From NCBI GenBank assembly GCA_902796855.1, contig CADBQN010000069.1:1-43432 (forward strand): a stretch of 43,432 bases of DNA, given 5' to 3'. Origin of the DNA: an uncultured Bacillota bacterium. GTDB lineage: Bacteria; Bacillota; Dehalobacteriia; UBA7702. Shown here in pieces: positions 1 to 7,908 of the stretch (the first letter of the stretch is position 1; each line of letters begins with the position of its first letter). The position numbers and the translations under genes were made by a program. Under the pieces are notes generated by a model, which did no database searches, was not told where the DNA came from, and saw only the letters and a program-made list of their open reading frames with translations.

Positions 1-1182
1 GATACCACCGCGATCATCCCCTGGCTGAAAGAAACGTATCAGTATGACGTCGTCTGCGTCTGCATCGACGTGGGGCAGGAAAGCGAACTGGAAGGTCTGG
101 ACGAACGGGCCAAACTCTCCGGCGCGGAAAAACTCTATATCCTCGACGTCGTCGATGAGTTTATCGACGATTTTGTCATGCCCTGCGTCCAGGCGAACGC
201 CGTCTACGAAAATAAATATCTCCTCGGCACCTCCATGGCCCGGCCCCTCATCGCCAAAAAACTAGTGGAGATCGCCAGAAAGGAAAACGCCGTCGCCATC
301 TGCCACGGCGCCACCGGCAAAGGCAACGACCAGATCCGCTTTGAGCTGGGCATCAAGGCCCTCGCGCCGGATCTGCGCATCATCGCCGCCTGGCGGGACG
401 ACAACTGGGACATGGATTCCCGGGAAGCCGAGATCGAATACTGCCGTCAGCACGGCATCGACCTGCCTTTCTCCGCGGACAACAGCTACAGCCGCGACCG
501 CAACCTCTGGCACATCAGCCACGAAGGCCTTGAGCTGGAAGACCCGGCCCAGGCCCCGAACTACGATCATCTCCTCGTGCTCGGCGTCTCGCCGCAGAAC
601 GCTCCCGATGAGGGGGAAGAAGTTTCCCTCACCTTTGAGGCCGGCGTTCCCACGGCGCTGAACGGTGAAAAAATGAAGGCCAGCGACATCGTCCGCCGTC
701 TCAACGCCCTCGGCGGCAAACACGGCATCGGCATCGTCGATATCGTCGAGAACCGCGTCGTCGGCATGAAATCCCGGGGCGTTTACGAAACCCCCGGCGG
801 CACCATCCTAATGGAAGCCCATATGCAGCTGGAAGAGCTGATTCTGGACCGCGCCACGATGAACATGAAAAAGGTCATCGCCGCGAAATTGGCCGACGTC
901 GTCTACGAAGGCACCTGGTTCACGCCGCTGAGAGAGGCGCTCCAGGCCTTTGTGGAATCGACCCAGAAATACGTCACCGGCGAGGTGAAATTCGTCCTCT
1001 ACAAGGGGAACATCATCAAAGCCGGCACCACTTCGCCCTATTCGCTCTACAACGCTTCCCTCGCCAGCTTTGAAACGGGGGATCTCTACGACCACAAGGA
1101 CGCCGAAGGCTTCATCACCCTCTTCGGCCTGCCTTTGAAAGTCCGCGCCATGAAGATGAGAGAAGCGGAAGAGAAAGAATAA
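1..1182 (+). CDS. argG: Argininosuccinate synthase, 5'-truncated by the window edge
   Basis: ATP-dependent condensation of citrulline and aspartate to argininosuccinate, the penultimate step of arginine synthesis, in the cytoplasm. The reading frame is open from base 1 and starts inside the conserved SGGLDT ATP-binding loop (the first residues read D-T-T-A-I-I-P-W-L), so about a dozen N-terminal residues lie outside the window. Family hallmarks that are visible include GTSMARP, the CHGATGKGNDQIRFE segment that binds citrulline and aspartate, and the YSRDRNLWHIS stretch. The visible 393 residues plus the missing start give the usual length of about 400. A 79-bp gap with a GC-rich hairpin separates it from fhs. 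An internal ATG at base 70 is not the true start. Confidence 0.97.
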   Translation, partial: DTTAIIPWLKETYQYDVVCVCIDVGQESELEGLDERAKLSGAEKLYILDVVDEFIDDFVMPCVQANAVYENKYLLGTSMARPLIAKKLVEIARKENAVAICHGATGKGNDQIRFELGIKALAPDLRIIAAWRDDNWDMDSREAEIEYCRQHGIDLPFSADNSYSRDRNLWHISHEGLELEDPAQAPNYDHLLVLGVSPQNAPDEGEEVSLTFEAGVPTALNGEKMKASDIVRRLNALGGKHGIGIVDIVENRVVGMKSRGVYETPGGTILMEAHMQLEELILDRATMNMKKVIAAKLADVVYEGTWFTPLREALQAFVESTQKYVTGEVKFVLYKGNIIKAGTTSPYSLYNASLASFETGDLYDHKDAEGFITLFGLPLKVRAMKMREAEEKE

Positions 1183-1207
1183 ATAAAATCTATAGGTATA
1201 TCAAAGG

Positions 1208-1237
1208 CGGCGGCGGCTCGGAAGGGACGCCGCCGCG
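1208..1237 (+). other. GC-rich hairpin in the argG-fhs spacer
   Basis: CGGCGGCG-type arm pairs with CGCCGCCG about 10 bases later. No T-run follows, so this is more likely an mRNA-stabilising or processing hairpin than a terminator. Confidence 0.35.
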
Positions 1238-1261
1238 CTGAGAGGAAAGGGGGACAAAGTC

Positions 1262-3019
1262 ATGTTGGATCCTACCCAATACGCCGATTGGCAAATCGCC
1301 GAAGAAGCGGAACGAACCCTCCCCAGCGTGGAGGAGTTCCGCGAGAGATTAGGGATCTTACCTGAAGAGATTATCCCCTTCGGTAAGACGCCGAAGCTGG
1401 ACTACATGAAGATTATGGAGCGGCTGAAAGACCGCCCCGACGGAAAGTACATTGAGGTAACGGCCATCACCCCGACGCCGCTGGGGGAAGGGAAATCCAC
1501 CACGGCGCTGGGACTCATTGAAGGCCTCGGCAAGCGCGGCGTCAACGTCGGCGGCTGTCTGCGGCAGCCCTCCGGCGGCCCGACCATGAACGTGAAAGGG
1601 AGCGCCGCCGGCGGCGGCAACGCCCTGCTGATTCCGATGACCGAGTTCTCCCTCGGTCTCACCGGTGACATCAACGACATCACCAACGCCCACAACCTGG
1701 CGATGGTGGCGCTGACCGCGCGGCTGCAGCATGAGAACAATTACAGCGACAAAACGCTGGAAAAACGCGGCCTGAAACGCCTTGACATCGACCCCACCAA
1801 CGTGGAAATGGGCTGGGTCCTCGACTTTGCCGCCCAGGCGCTGCGCAACGTCATCATCGGCATGGGCGGTCCCAAGGACGGCTTGCTGATGGAATCGAAA
1901 TTCGGCATCACCGTCAGCTCCGAGCTCATGGCCATCCTCGCCGTGGCGACGGACTTAAAAGACCTCAGGGAACGCATCGCCAACATCATCGTGGCCTACG
2001 ATAAGCAGGGCCATCCCGTCACCACCCGCGACCTCGAGGTCGACGGCGCGATGACGGCCTGGATGCGCAACACCATCAACCCGACGATGTGCTACACCGT
2101 GGAACATCAGCCCTGCCTCGTCCACGCCGGCCCCTTCGCCAACATCGCCATCGGTCAGTCGTCCATCATCGGCGACAAGATGGCGCTGAAACTCTACGAT
2201 TACAACGTCACCGAAAGCGGTTTCGCCGCCGACATCGGCTTTGAGAAATTCTGGAACGTCAAATGCCGTCTCTCCGGCCTCAAACCCGACGTCTCCGTCC
2301 TCGTCTGCACCGTCCGGGCGCTGAAAATGCACGGCGGCGGCCCCACCGTGACGCCGGGGCACCCGCTCCCCGAGGAATATACCAAAGAAAACCTGGGCCT
2401 GCTGGAAGAGGGGATCAAGAACCTCATCCACCACATCCGCACCGTCCAGAAATCCGGCGTGAAACCGGTGGTCTGCGTCAACGCCTTTGTCACCGACACC
2501 GACGCCGAAGTGCAGATGATCCGCCGCACCTGTGAGGCCATGGGCGTGCGCTGTGTCCGCAGCGACCACTGGGCCCGCGGCGGCGAGGGCGCTCTGGAGC
2601 TGGCCGACGCCGTCATCGACGCCGCCGAGGAAGAAAACGATTTCCGCTTCCTCTATCCCATGGAAATGCCCCTCCGCAAACGGGTGGAGACCATCGCCAG
2701 GGAAGTCTACGGCGCCGACGGCGTCGAGTTCCTGCCGGTGGCGGAACGGAAGGCCAAGAAATTCGAGGCCGACCCGAAATACAGCGATTTCGCCACGATG
2801 ATGGTAAAGACTCACCTGAGCCTTTCCCACGACCCGGAAAAGAAGGGCGTGCCCCGCAGCTGGATTCTGCCGATCCGCGATATCCTCGTCTACGGCGGCG
2901 CGAAATTCCTCTGCCCCGTCGCCGGTTCCATCAGCCTGATGCCCGGCACCGGTTCGGACCCGGCCTTCCGCCGCGTCGACGTCGACGTGGAGACCGGCAA
3001 GGTCACCGGCCTCTTCTGA
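1262..3019 (+). CDS. fhs: Formate--tetrahydrofolate ligase
   Basis: Makes 10-formyl-tetrahydrofolate from formate, THF and ATP in the cytoplasm. It feeds purine and fMet-tRNA synthesis, and the Wood-Ljungdahl methyl branch in acetogens. The P-loop TPLGEGKST lies at about residues 72-80, followed by the conserved [10 protein letters not shown] and [14 protein letters not shown] segments and a C-terminal [11 protein letters not shown]. At 585 residues it is slightly longer than the usual 555-560. The ATG at 1262 follows a purine-rich Shine-Dalgarno (AAAGGGGG). It sits after argG and is closed by a strong terminator, so it is the last gene of its unit. The gene alone does not show acetogenesis, since many fermenters carry it. 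Confidence 0.97.
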   Translation: MLDPTQYADWQIAEEAERTLPSVEEFRERLGILPEEIIPFGKTPKLDYMKIMERLKDRPDGKYIEVTAITPTPLGEGKSTTALGLIEGLGKRGVNVGGCLRQPSGGPTMNVKGSAAGGGNALLIPMTEFSLGLTGDINDITNAHNLAMVALTARLQHENNYSDKTLEKRGLKRLDIDPTNVEMGWVLDFAAQALRNVIIGMGGPKDGLLMESKFGITVSSELMAILAVATDLKDLRERIANIIVAYDKQGHPVTTRDLEVDGAMTAWMRNTINPTMCYTVEHQPCLVHAGPFANIAIGQSSIIGDKMALKLYDYNVTESGFAADIGFEKFWNVKCRLSGLKPDVSVLVCTVRALKMHGGGPTVTPGHPLPEEYTKENLGLLEEGIKNLIHHIRTVQKSGVKPVVCVNAFVTDTDAEVQMIRRTCEAMGVRCVRSDHWARGGEGALELADAVIDAAEEENDFRFLYPMEMPLRKRVETIAREVYGADGVEFLPVAERKAKKFEADPKYSDFATMMVKTHLSLSHDPEKKGVPRSWILPIRDILVYGGAKFLCPVAGSISLMPGTGSDPAFRRVDVDVETGKVTGLF

Positions 3020-3040
3020 TTGACCCACAGCGAAACACGG

Positions 3041-3077
3041 CCCCTCCCGCGGCTTCTGCCGCCGGGAGGGGATTTTT
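3041..3077 (+). terminator. Rho-independent terminator after fhs
   Basis: CCCCTCCCG pairs perfectly with CGGGAGGGG. The stem extends by CGGC/GCCG with one bulged C, has a TTCT loop and is followed by ATTTTT. Confidence 0.9.
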
Positions 3078-3112
3078 GCGCTTCTCTGCCGCAAACCTAC
3101 ACCGTTTCGCCG

Positions 3113-3142
3113 TTGACGGTTCGGCGCTCCTGTGCTATCTTT
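3113..3142 (+). promoter_or_regulatory. Sigma-A-type promoter of the lipoprotein gene
   Basis: TTGACG (3113-3118), an 18-base spacer and TATCTT (3137-3142), about 50 bases upstream of the GTG start and just after the fhs terminator. Confidence 0.55.
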
Positions 3143-3190
3143 GACAAAACGCGAACCGCGGGGAGACTTCGCCGCGGGAAGGAGGACTCT

Positions 3191-3778
3191 GTGAAAAGAA
3201 CCATCTGCTTTTTATGGCTGCTGCTTTTCGCGGCGGCCGCGGCGGGCTGCGGGGAAAAGGACAGTGGTGTTCTGGACGCTTCCTACGACGGCTTTCTGGC
3301 TCTGCCCGGTTTTGAGACCTGGGGCGGCGAGATGTACGAGGCGGTGCGGCTGGGCCGCATGAACGATGAATCGCTCCGGGCGGAGGGTTTCGACGATGAG
3401 GAAATCGCCGCGGTGCGTTCGGAGCCGCCGGACGCCCTGATCAAAGAAATGGCCTCGACGCTGACGGCGGCGGAGGCCGGGGCGCCCGTTGCGGAGCTGA
3501 TGGCCTTTCGCCTGTTCACGGATGATTTCTACGGCGAAAGCGTCAGCCTGTACCCCTATGACGAACTGGAAGAGATCGGCGCGGACCGCCTGGCGGAGCT
3601 GGGCTTTTCCGAGGAACAGATCTCGGCCTTCGAGGACTGGCTCTACGTCCGGGATCACGCCGACGACATCAGCGACGAGGAGCTGGCGCGCCGCGGCTTC
3701 ACCCGGGAAATGCTGGAGACCATCAAAAACGGCGGCGATCCGGAAGGGGAGAACGCCGCGGGAACCGATGGTTTTTGA
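3191..3778 (+). CDS. Small lipoprotein with three internal helix-turn repeats, unknown function
   Basis: The GTG at 3191 is chosen because AAGGAGG lies immediately upstream and because it gives a clean lipoprotein signal: positive VKR, a hydrophobic core, then AAAAAGC with the lipidation Cys near residue 20. The frame is open further upstream, but that would cross the fhs terminator. The product has 195 residues and is acidic. Three copies of a motif of about 24 residues, roughly hydrophobic-xx-(M/I/G)-x-(D/E)-E-x-L-x-x-x-GF-x-x-E-x-I, occur near residues 55, 136 and 158 (cores DESLRAEGF, ADRLAELGF, DEELARRGF). I do not recognise a family. The last codons and the stop lie inside the first copy of a 30-bp direct repeat whose second copy is 2 kb downstream, so the C-terminus or original downstream sequence may have been altered by insertion. 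Confidence 0.8.
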   Translation: MKRTICFLWLLLFAAAAAGCGEKDSGVLDASYDGFLALPGFETWGGEMYEAVRLGRMNDESLRAEGFDDEEIAAVRSEPPDALIKEMASTLTAAEAGAPVAELMAFRLFTDDFYGESVSLYPYDELEEIGADRLAELGFSEEQISAFEDWLYVRDHADDISDEELARRGFTREMLETIKNGGDPEGENAAGTDGF

Positions 3779-3783
3779 CGGTT
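3754..3783 (+). repeat. 30-bp perfect direct repeat, copy 1 (left boundary of the wHTH/NTase module)
   Basis: Identical over 30 bp to 5737-5766. It starts CGCCGCGGGAACC and ends TTTTTGACGGTT. It contains the stop codon of the lipoprotein gene and an imperfect dyad AACCG(11 bp)CGGTT, the kind of short inverted arms seen in recombinase core sites or weak terminators. Confidence 0.95.
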
Positions 3784-3957
3784 TTATAAAAAATGGTCTG
3801 AAAAGGGCTTTCGGAAGCGGAAAACGCTCCGGAGGTCCTTTTTCGCTTCCGGGACGAAGAACGGCGTTTCCCGCGGTCGCTGACGGCCGCGGTGACAAAA
3901 TGAAAAAGGTCGGCGGCGGCTTGAAATCACGTTCCGCGGGTCAATTTAACTTTTATA

Positions 3958-3986
3958 TTGATTTAAAACATAAAATAAGTTATAAT
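3958..3986 (+). promoter_or_regulatory. Strong sigma-A-type promoter of the wHTH/NTase module
   Basis: TTGATT (3958-3963), exactly 17 bases, then consensus TATAAT (3981-3986), in a locally AT-rich stretch unlike the surrounding DNA. It lies about 30 bases before the Shine-Dalgarno. Confidence 0.85.
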
Positions 3987-4017
3987 ACAAATTAAAGTCA
4001 AAAAGGAGGTGAGGGCC

Positions 4018-4977
4018 GTGGAATATCTGAACCGCGTTCTCGGCGTCCGCGTCGCGTACGCCGACGGCGCCGCGGTGTCCGTTCCCAATTACATCCGGGT
4101 CCGGTACCGGCTGCGGGAAGTCTCCCTCGACGGCAAAAAAGCGGTCTTTGTTTATCCGAAGTCCGAGCTGGAAGCCGTGAGCGCCGTCAAAAAGCACCTG
4201 GAGCGGATCGAAAGGACGGCGGGCGTGCCAACGGTGCTCGTGCCGCCGCGCCTGACCTATCGGCAGAAGGAATATCTGCTGAGAGACCACGTTCCCTTTG
4301 TTGTGGACGGGAAACAAATCTATCTGCCCTTTATGGCGGTATATCTGCAGGAGCGGGGCGACGGCGCGCCGCCGGAAGCGGCGGTTACGCTCCCCTCGGC
4401 CCAGTTGCTGCTGCTTTATTACATCTATCACGGCGGCGGGGAACTGTCGGCAGGCGCCGCCGCCGCGGCGCTCTCGTTTTCGGCTACATCCGTTTCCAGA
4501 GCGTCCAAACAGTTGGAAGCGACGGGTCTGATACGGACGGAAAAACGCGGTGTGGGAAAGGTCCTTTTTTCCGACCAAACACCGCGGGAGCTTTTTGAAC
4601 GGGCAAAGAGCGTGCTGATGAATCCCGTAAAGCGAACCGTCTTTGTTCCCAAAGGGGATATTAAAGAAAAGCCGCTCCTGAGCGGCTATTCGGCATTGTC
4701 CGAATACTCCATGCTGAATCCGCCCGCGGTGAAGTGCTTTGCCGCCGGCAGTATCGCCTTGTGGAGCAGGCGCGCGACGGAAAAGTTACAGGATTCGGAG
4801 GATCAGTGCGCGGTGGAACTGTGGCGCTATGATCCCGGAAAACTGGCCGACGGGACGTGTGTAGACAGACTGTCCCTCGCGCTGGCGCTCCGTGAGGACA
4901 GGGACGAGAGAACGGAAGAAGCCGTGGAAGAAATGCTCGCCGCGGTTTGGAGGGAAACGGATGGTAAGAGGAATTGA
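4018..4977 (+). CDS. Winged-helix (MarR/AbiEi-like) regulator, putative antitoxin partner
   Basis: Likely start is GTG 4018, because AAGGAGGTGA at 4003-4012 is the ribosome-binding site and covers the earlier GTG at 4009. 319 residues. The N-terminal 130 or so residues match nothing I recognise. A winged-helix segment follows at about residues 125-185 (SAQLLLLYYIY..., then SFSATSVSRASKQLEATGLI, then a charged wing), and then a C-terminal domain with the LLSGYSALSEYSMLNPP segment. That order resembles regulators encoded beside nucleotidyltransferases in AbiE-type systems. It overlaps the next gene by 17 bp, so the two are translationally coupled. The pair is bounded by a 30-bp direct repeat and has its own strong promoter. 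Autoregulation by the wHTH is an inference. Confidence 0.7.
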   Translation: MEYLNRVLGVRVAYADGAAVSVPNYIRVRYRLREVSLDGKKAVFVYPKSELEAVSAVKKHLERIERTAGVPTVLVPPRLTYRQKEYLLRDHVPFVVDGKQIYLPFMAVYLQERGDGAPPEAAVTLPSAQLLLLYYIYHGGGELSAGAAAAALSFSATSVSRASKQLEATGLIRTEKRGVGKVLFSDQTPRELFERAKSVLMNPVKRTVFVPKGDIKEKPLLSGYSALSEYSMLNPPAVKCFAAGSIALWSRRATEKLQDSEDQCAVELWRYDPGKLADGTCVDRLSLALALREDRDERTEEAVEEMLAAVWRETDGKRN

Positions 4978-5731
4978 AAGCTTTCGGGCGTGGTTCCGCG
5001 GCTGTGAGGATCAGTACGTGCTGATCGGCGGAACGGCCTGCGATCTGCTGATGACGGAAGAAGGCCTGGATTTTCGGGCCACAAAAGACCTCGATCTCGT
5101 GCTGATGATCGAGGCCGTGGATGCCGCTTTCGCCGGCAGATTCTGGGAGTATGTTGCTGCCGCCGGTTATGAGCACCGAAATCAAAGCAGCGGTGAGCCC
5201 CAGTTCTATCGCTTCGTGCGGCCCCGGTCGAACGAATACCCGGCGATGATCGAGCTGTTCTCGCGGAAGCCCGATACCGTCCTTCTGCCGGAGGACGCGG
5301 TGCTTTCGCCGCTGCCGATGGAGGAGGATATCTCGAGCCTGTCGGCGATTCTGCTGGATGATGATTACTATGAGTTCCTGCGGCGCGGGCGGGTTCGGGT
5401 CGCCGGCGTAACGGTGTTGGACGCGCCGTATTTAATCCCTTTTAAGGCAAAGGCGTGGCTGGACCTTTCGGCTCGGAAAGCCGCGGGCGGCGCCGTTGAC
5501 GGCAGAAACATCCGAAAGCACAAAAACGATGTCTTTCGCCTGACCGAATTGCTGGACGGCGCCATGGAGCCCCTTCCTTATCTGCCTGACGCGGTGAAAG
5601 CGGATATGAGGGCGTTTACGGAACGTATGGCCTCTGAGGAGGTGGACCTCAAACAAATCGGGATCCGCGGCAAAACGAAGCAGACGGTCCTTGCGGAATT
5701 AAGAGCCGTTTATGGCGGCGCGGAGAGGTGA
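4961..5731 (+). CDS. Nucleotidyltransferase-like protein (AbiEii-type/COG4849-like)
   Basis: ATG 4961 has a good Shine-Dalgarno (GGAGGG) and overlaps the regulator gene by 17 bp, giving 256 residues. The N-terminus carries a nucleotidyltransferase-fold signature: LIGGTACDLLM at about residues 22-32, then FRATKDLDLVL at about 39-50, i.e. the G-G/S...D-x-D pattern that binds metal and NTP. A third acidic residue is plausible in MIELFSRKP (the E). The C-terminal half has a helical PFKAKAWLDL...IRKHKNDVFRL segment, as in AbiEii-like and minimal nucleotidyltransferases. The likely role is transfer of a nucleotide to an RNA or protein, acting as the toxin of a type IV-like pair or a defence effector. 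This is inferred from fold and neighbour, not proven. The gene ends six bases before the second direct repeat. Confidence 0.65.
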   Translation: MVRGIESFRAWFRGCEDQYVLIGGTACDLLMTEEGLDFRATKDLDLVLMIEAVDAAFAGRFWEYVAAAGYEHRNQSSGEPQFYRFVRPRSNEYPAMIELFSRKPDTVLLPEDAVLSPLPMEEDISSLSAILLDDDYYEFLRRGRVRVAGVTVLDAPYLIPFKAKAWLDLSARKAAGGAVDGRNIRKHKNDVFRLTELLDGAMEPLPYLPDAVKADMRAFTERMASEEVDLKQIGIRGKTKQTVLAELRAVYGGAER

Positions 5732-5736
5732 ACAGC

Positions 5737-5766
5737 CGCCGCGGGAACCGATGGTTTTTGACGGTT
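5737..5766 (+). repeat. 30-bp perfect direct repeat, copy 2 (right boundary of the module)
   Basis: Same 30 bases as 3754-3783, offset 1983 bp. It begins 6 bp after the stop of the nucleotidyltransferase gene. Here the dyad extends to GAACCG/CGGTTC and is followed downstream by a T-rich stretch, so it may also act as a weak terminator. Confidence 0.95.
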
Positions 5767-5831
5767 CTGTGTAGGTTTTTCTTCCTTTCACCGACCCTTC
5801 GTGAAATTACGGTGTGATTTTGCCGGAAAAG

Positions 5832-5861
5832 TTGACAGCGCCGCTTCGGGTATTATAGAAT
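5832..5861 (+). promoter_or_regulatory. Promoter of the GH25/SLH muramidase gene
   Basis: Consensus TTGACA (5832-5837), with TATAGA (5854-5859, spacer 16) or TAGAAT (5856-5861, spacer 18). The leader RNA carries a hairpin, GCGCCGA/TCGGCGC at 5874-5892. Confidence 0.8.
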
Positions 5862-5928
5862 GAAATGAAGGATGCGCCGAGCGAATCGGCGCGTCCCGAA
5901 TCCCAAAAGAAAGTGAGCGTCCTTTTTT

Positions 5929-7428
5929 ATGTCATATCGTCTCCGTACCGCCTCTTTTATCTTCTGCGCCGCGCTGATGTTCTTCGCGCTGTCCGCCGGA
6001 GCCGCCGCCGCGAACGGCTTTGAGGCGGACGGCACGGAAACACTGTCCGCCGGTTATACCGAGCCCTTCTCGGCGACGCTTTTTGATGAGGAACCAGAAC
6101 TCTATACGCTGGTCAGCCCGCACATCGCCGATCCGGAAGGACTCGGCCTCAATATCTATCAGGTGCCGGGCTCCTCGGCGAGCCTCGGCATCGACGTCTC
6201 CCACTGGCAGGAAGAGATCGACTGGGAAAAAGTCGCCGCCGAGGGCGTTCAGTTCGCCATCATCCGCGTCGGCCACCGCCGCGCCTCCGACGGTGAGATC
6301 ACCGAGGACAGAACGTTCCGCGAGAACATCGAGGGCGCCCGGGCCAACGGCATCAAAGTTGGTGTCTATATCTACTCCCAGGCCGTCACCGCCGCCATGG
6401 CCGAGGAAGAGGCCGCCTACGTCCTCGACCGCGTCGCCGGCTATGATCTGGATCTCCCCGTCGTGCTGGACTACGAGTTCGCCTCCAACAGCGGCGGCAA
6501 GACCGGCATCCTCTGGAACGGCTATCAGAGCGGCCGCCTCGACCGGGACAAAGCCACCGACGTCTGCCTGGCCTTCTGTGATTTCGTCCGGGAGCGGGGC
6601 TACAGCCCGATGGTCTACGCCAATTTCTCGATGTTCACCCACTATCTGGATTTCACCCGCATCCGGGAAGAGGCCGATATCTGGCTGGCCCGGTACAACA
6701 ACGCCCCGGAACATCAGGGCAACTACCTCACCGACATCGACTTCTGGCAGTATTCCAACACCGGCTGGATCGACGGCATCAAAGGCCCCGTCGACTGCGA
6801 TTTCGGTTTCGGCAGCAAGCTCTACCACACCGTCAAAGCGCTGATCCCCTTTACCGACGTAAAGACGAAAAACTGGTTCTTTGACGACGTCCGCTGCGCC
6901 TATGACAACGACCTCTTTAAGGGCGTCGACGCCACCCATTTCGCCCCGAACGTGAACATGAGCCGGGCGATGCTGGTGACGGTGCTCTACCGATTGGAAG
7001 GGGAGCCCGCCGTTGACGGCGACGCTCCCTTCACCGACCTGACCGCCGACTGGTACCGTCCGGCGGTGAACTGGGCGGCGGCCAACGGCATCGTCTACGG
7101 CTACAGCCCGGAAATCTTCGATCCCGACCGGGACATCTCCCGGGAGGAAATGGCTTCGATCCTCTGGCGCTACGCCGCCTGGCGCGGTTTTGACACGTCG
7201 GCCACGGCCTCCCTCAGCTCCTTTGGGGACGGGAACCGCGTTTCAAACTACGCCTCCGCGCCGATGAGCTGGGCCGTGACCAACGGTTACATCGCCGGTT
7301 TCCCCGACGGGACGCTGTGCCCCCGGGAAGGCGCCACCCGGGCCCAGGTGGCCTCGGTGCTGCGGCGGTTCCGCGCCGCCCACGAAGGGGACTATGTCGG
7401 CGATCCCGCCGAAAGTCAGAATGAATAA
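5929..7428 (+). CDS. Secreted GH25 muramidase (lysozyme) with three SLH domains
   Basis: Cleaves the MurNAc-GlcNAc bond of peptidoglycan outside the cytoplasm. A Sec signal peptide spans about residues 1-28 (ALSAGAAAANG at the cleavage region). The GH25 barrel runs from about 85 to 295. GIDVSHWQ holds catalytic Asp89, and VVLDYEF holds the D-x-E pair Asp181/Glu183; DFWQYSN near the end is also typical. Three S-layer homology domains follow at about 299-354, 358-412 and 420-474 (FTDV..WFFDDV, FTDLTADWYRPAV, ...PDGTLCPREGATRAQVASVL). These anchor the enzyme to secondary cell-wall polymer, or to modified peptidoglycan in Negativicutes. Length is 499 residues. The ribosome-binding site is weak (AAAGTGAG, long spacing). 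It is monocistronic, with its own promoter and terminator. A role in wall remodelling or cell separation is inferred. Confidence 0.93.
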   Translation: MSYRLRTASFIFCAALMFFALSAGAAAANGFEADGTETLSAGYTEPFSATLFDEEPELYTLVSPHIADPEGLGLNIYQVPGSSASLGIDVSHWQEEIDWEKVAAEGVQFAIIRVGHRRASDGEITEDRTFRENIEGARANGIKVGVYIYSQAVTAAMAEEEAAYVLDRVAGYDLDLPVVLDYEFASNSGGKTGILWNGYQSGRLDRDKATDVCLAFCDFVRERGYSPMVYANFSMFTHYLDFTRIREEADIWLARYNNAPEHQGNYLTDIDFWQYSNTGWIDGIKGPVDCDFGFGSKLYHTVKALIPFTDVKTKNWFFDDVRCAYDNDLFKGVDATHFAPNVNMSRAMLVTVLYRLEGEPAVDGDAPFTDLTADWYRPAVNWAAANGIVYGYSPEIFDPDRDISREEMASILWRYAAWRGFDTSATASLSSFGDGNRVSNYASAPMSWAVTNGYIAGFPDGTLCPREGATRAQVASVLRRFRAAHEGDYVGDPAESQNE

Positions 7429-7440
7429 ACGCGAACAGCG

Positions 7441-7470
7441 CTCCGCCCGGTCTTCCGGGCGGAGATTTTT
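7441..7470 (+). terminator. Rho-independent terminator after the muramidase gene
   Basis: CTCCGCCCGG / CCGGGCGGAG, a perfect 10-bp stem with a TCTT loop, then ATTTTTT. Confidence 0.93.
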
Positions 7471-7503
7471 TGCCGGAAAAGCGGGCGCGACAAGGAAAAA
7501 GAC

Positions 7504-7532
7504 TTGACACGGCAAAAAAGATGTGGTATAGT
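7504..7532 (+). promoter_or_regulatory. Promoter of the ylxM-ffh operon
   Basis: TTGACA (7504-7509), 17 bases, TATAGT (7527-7532). Near-consensus, just after the preceding terminator. Confidence 0.88.
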
Positions 7533-7565
7533 ATGTAAAGTATTTTTCCTTAACAGGTGATGGAC

Positions 7566-7907
7566 ATGGAAGACATCGGCAGAAAAGCCCTGCTTTTTGA
7601 TGTATACGGCCCGCTGCTCACCGAAAAACAACGTCAGGTCTACGATCTGGCCGTCGGTGAGGACATGAGCCTCGGGGAGATCGCCGAAGTCAGCGGCGTC
7701 AGCCGCCAGGCCGTCCACGACATGGTGCGCCGCACCGGCCGGATTCTGGAAAAATACGAGGAAAAACTCGGCCTCGCCGGGAAATTTTTGGAAATTGAGA
7801 CCCATCTGACGCGGATCCGCGCCCTCATCGACGCGGCGCCGGCCGCGCCGCTGTCCCGGTCGATCCTGGCGGAGATCGACGCCATCGACCGCATCGAAAG
7901 GAATTGA
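7566..7907 (+). CDS. ylxM: SRP-associated DNA-binding-like protein, YlxM family (UPF0122)
   Basis: Small helix-turn-helix protein always found upstream of ffh. In streptococci the homologue stimulates the SRP pathway. 113 residues from ATG 7566. The GTG at 7557 and ATG at 7560 sit inside the AGGTGA Shine-Dalgarno, so the later ATG is preferred. A sigma-70-region-4-like HTH is visible (LTEKQRQVYDLAVGEDMSL...IAEVSGVSRQAVHDMVRRT, about residues 18-56), followed by a coiled helical C-terminus. It is separated from ffh by one base, giving strict co-translation, and is the first gene of the operon. Confidence 0.9.
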   Translation: MEDIGRKALLFDVYGPLLTEKQRQVYDLAVGEDMSLGEIAEVSGVSRQAVHDMVRRTGRILEKYEEKLGLAGKFLEIETHLTRIRALIDAAPAAPLSRSILAEIDAIDRIERN

Positions 7908-7908
7908 C

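Noticed and set aside
1955-3094. Long antisense ORF (379 codons) opposite fhs, and similar long antisense ORFs opposite topA, proS, ffh and the dprA/ddl region (up to 923 codons)
   Set aside because: High GC with G/C-rich third positions leaves the opposite strand open. Products are His/Asp/Gly-rich without domains, and each lies over a clear conserved gene.
3020-3190. N-terminal extension of the lipoprotein frame up to 3020
   Set aside because: It would cross the fhs terminator and the promoter, has no RBS, and would bury the signal peptide. GTG 3191 with AAGGAGG is much better.
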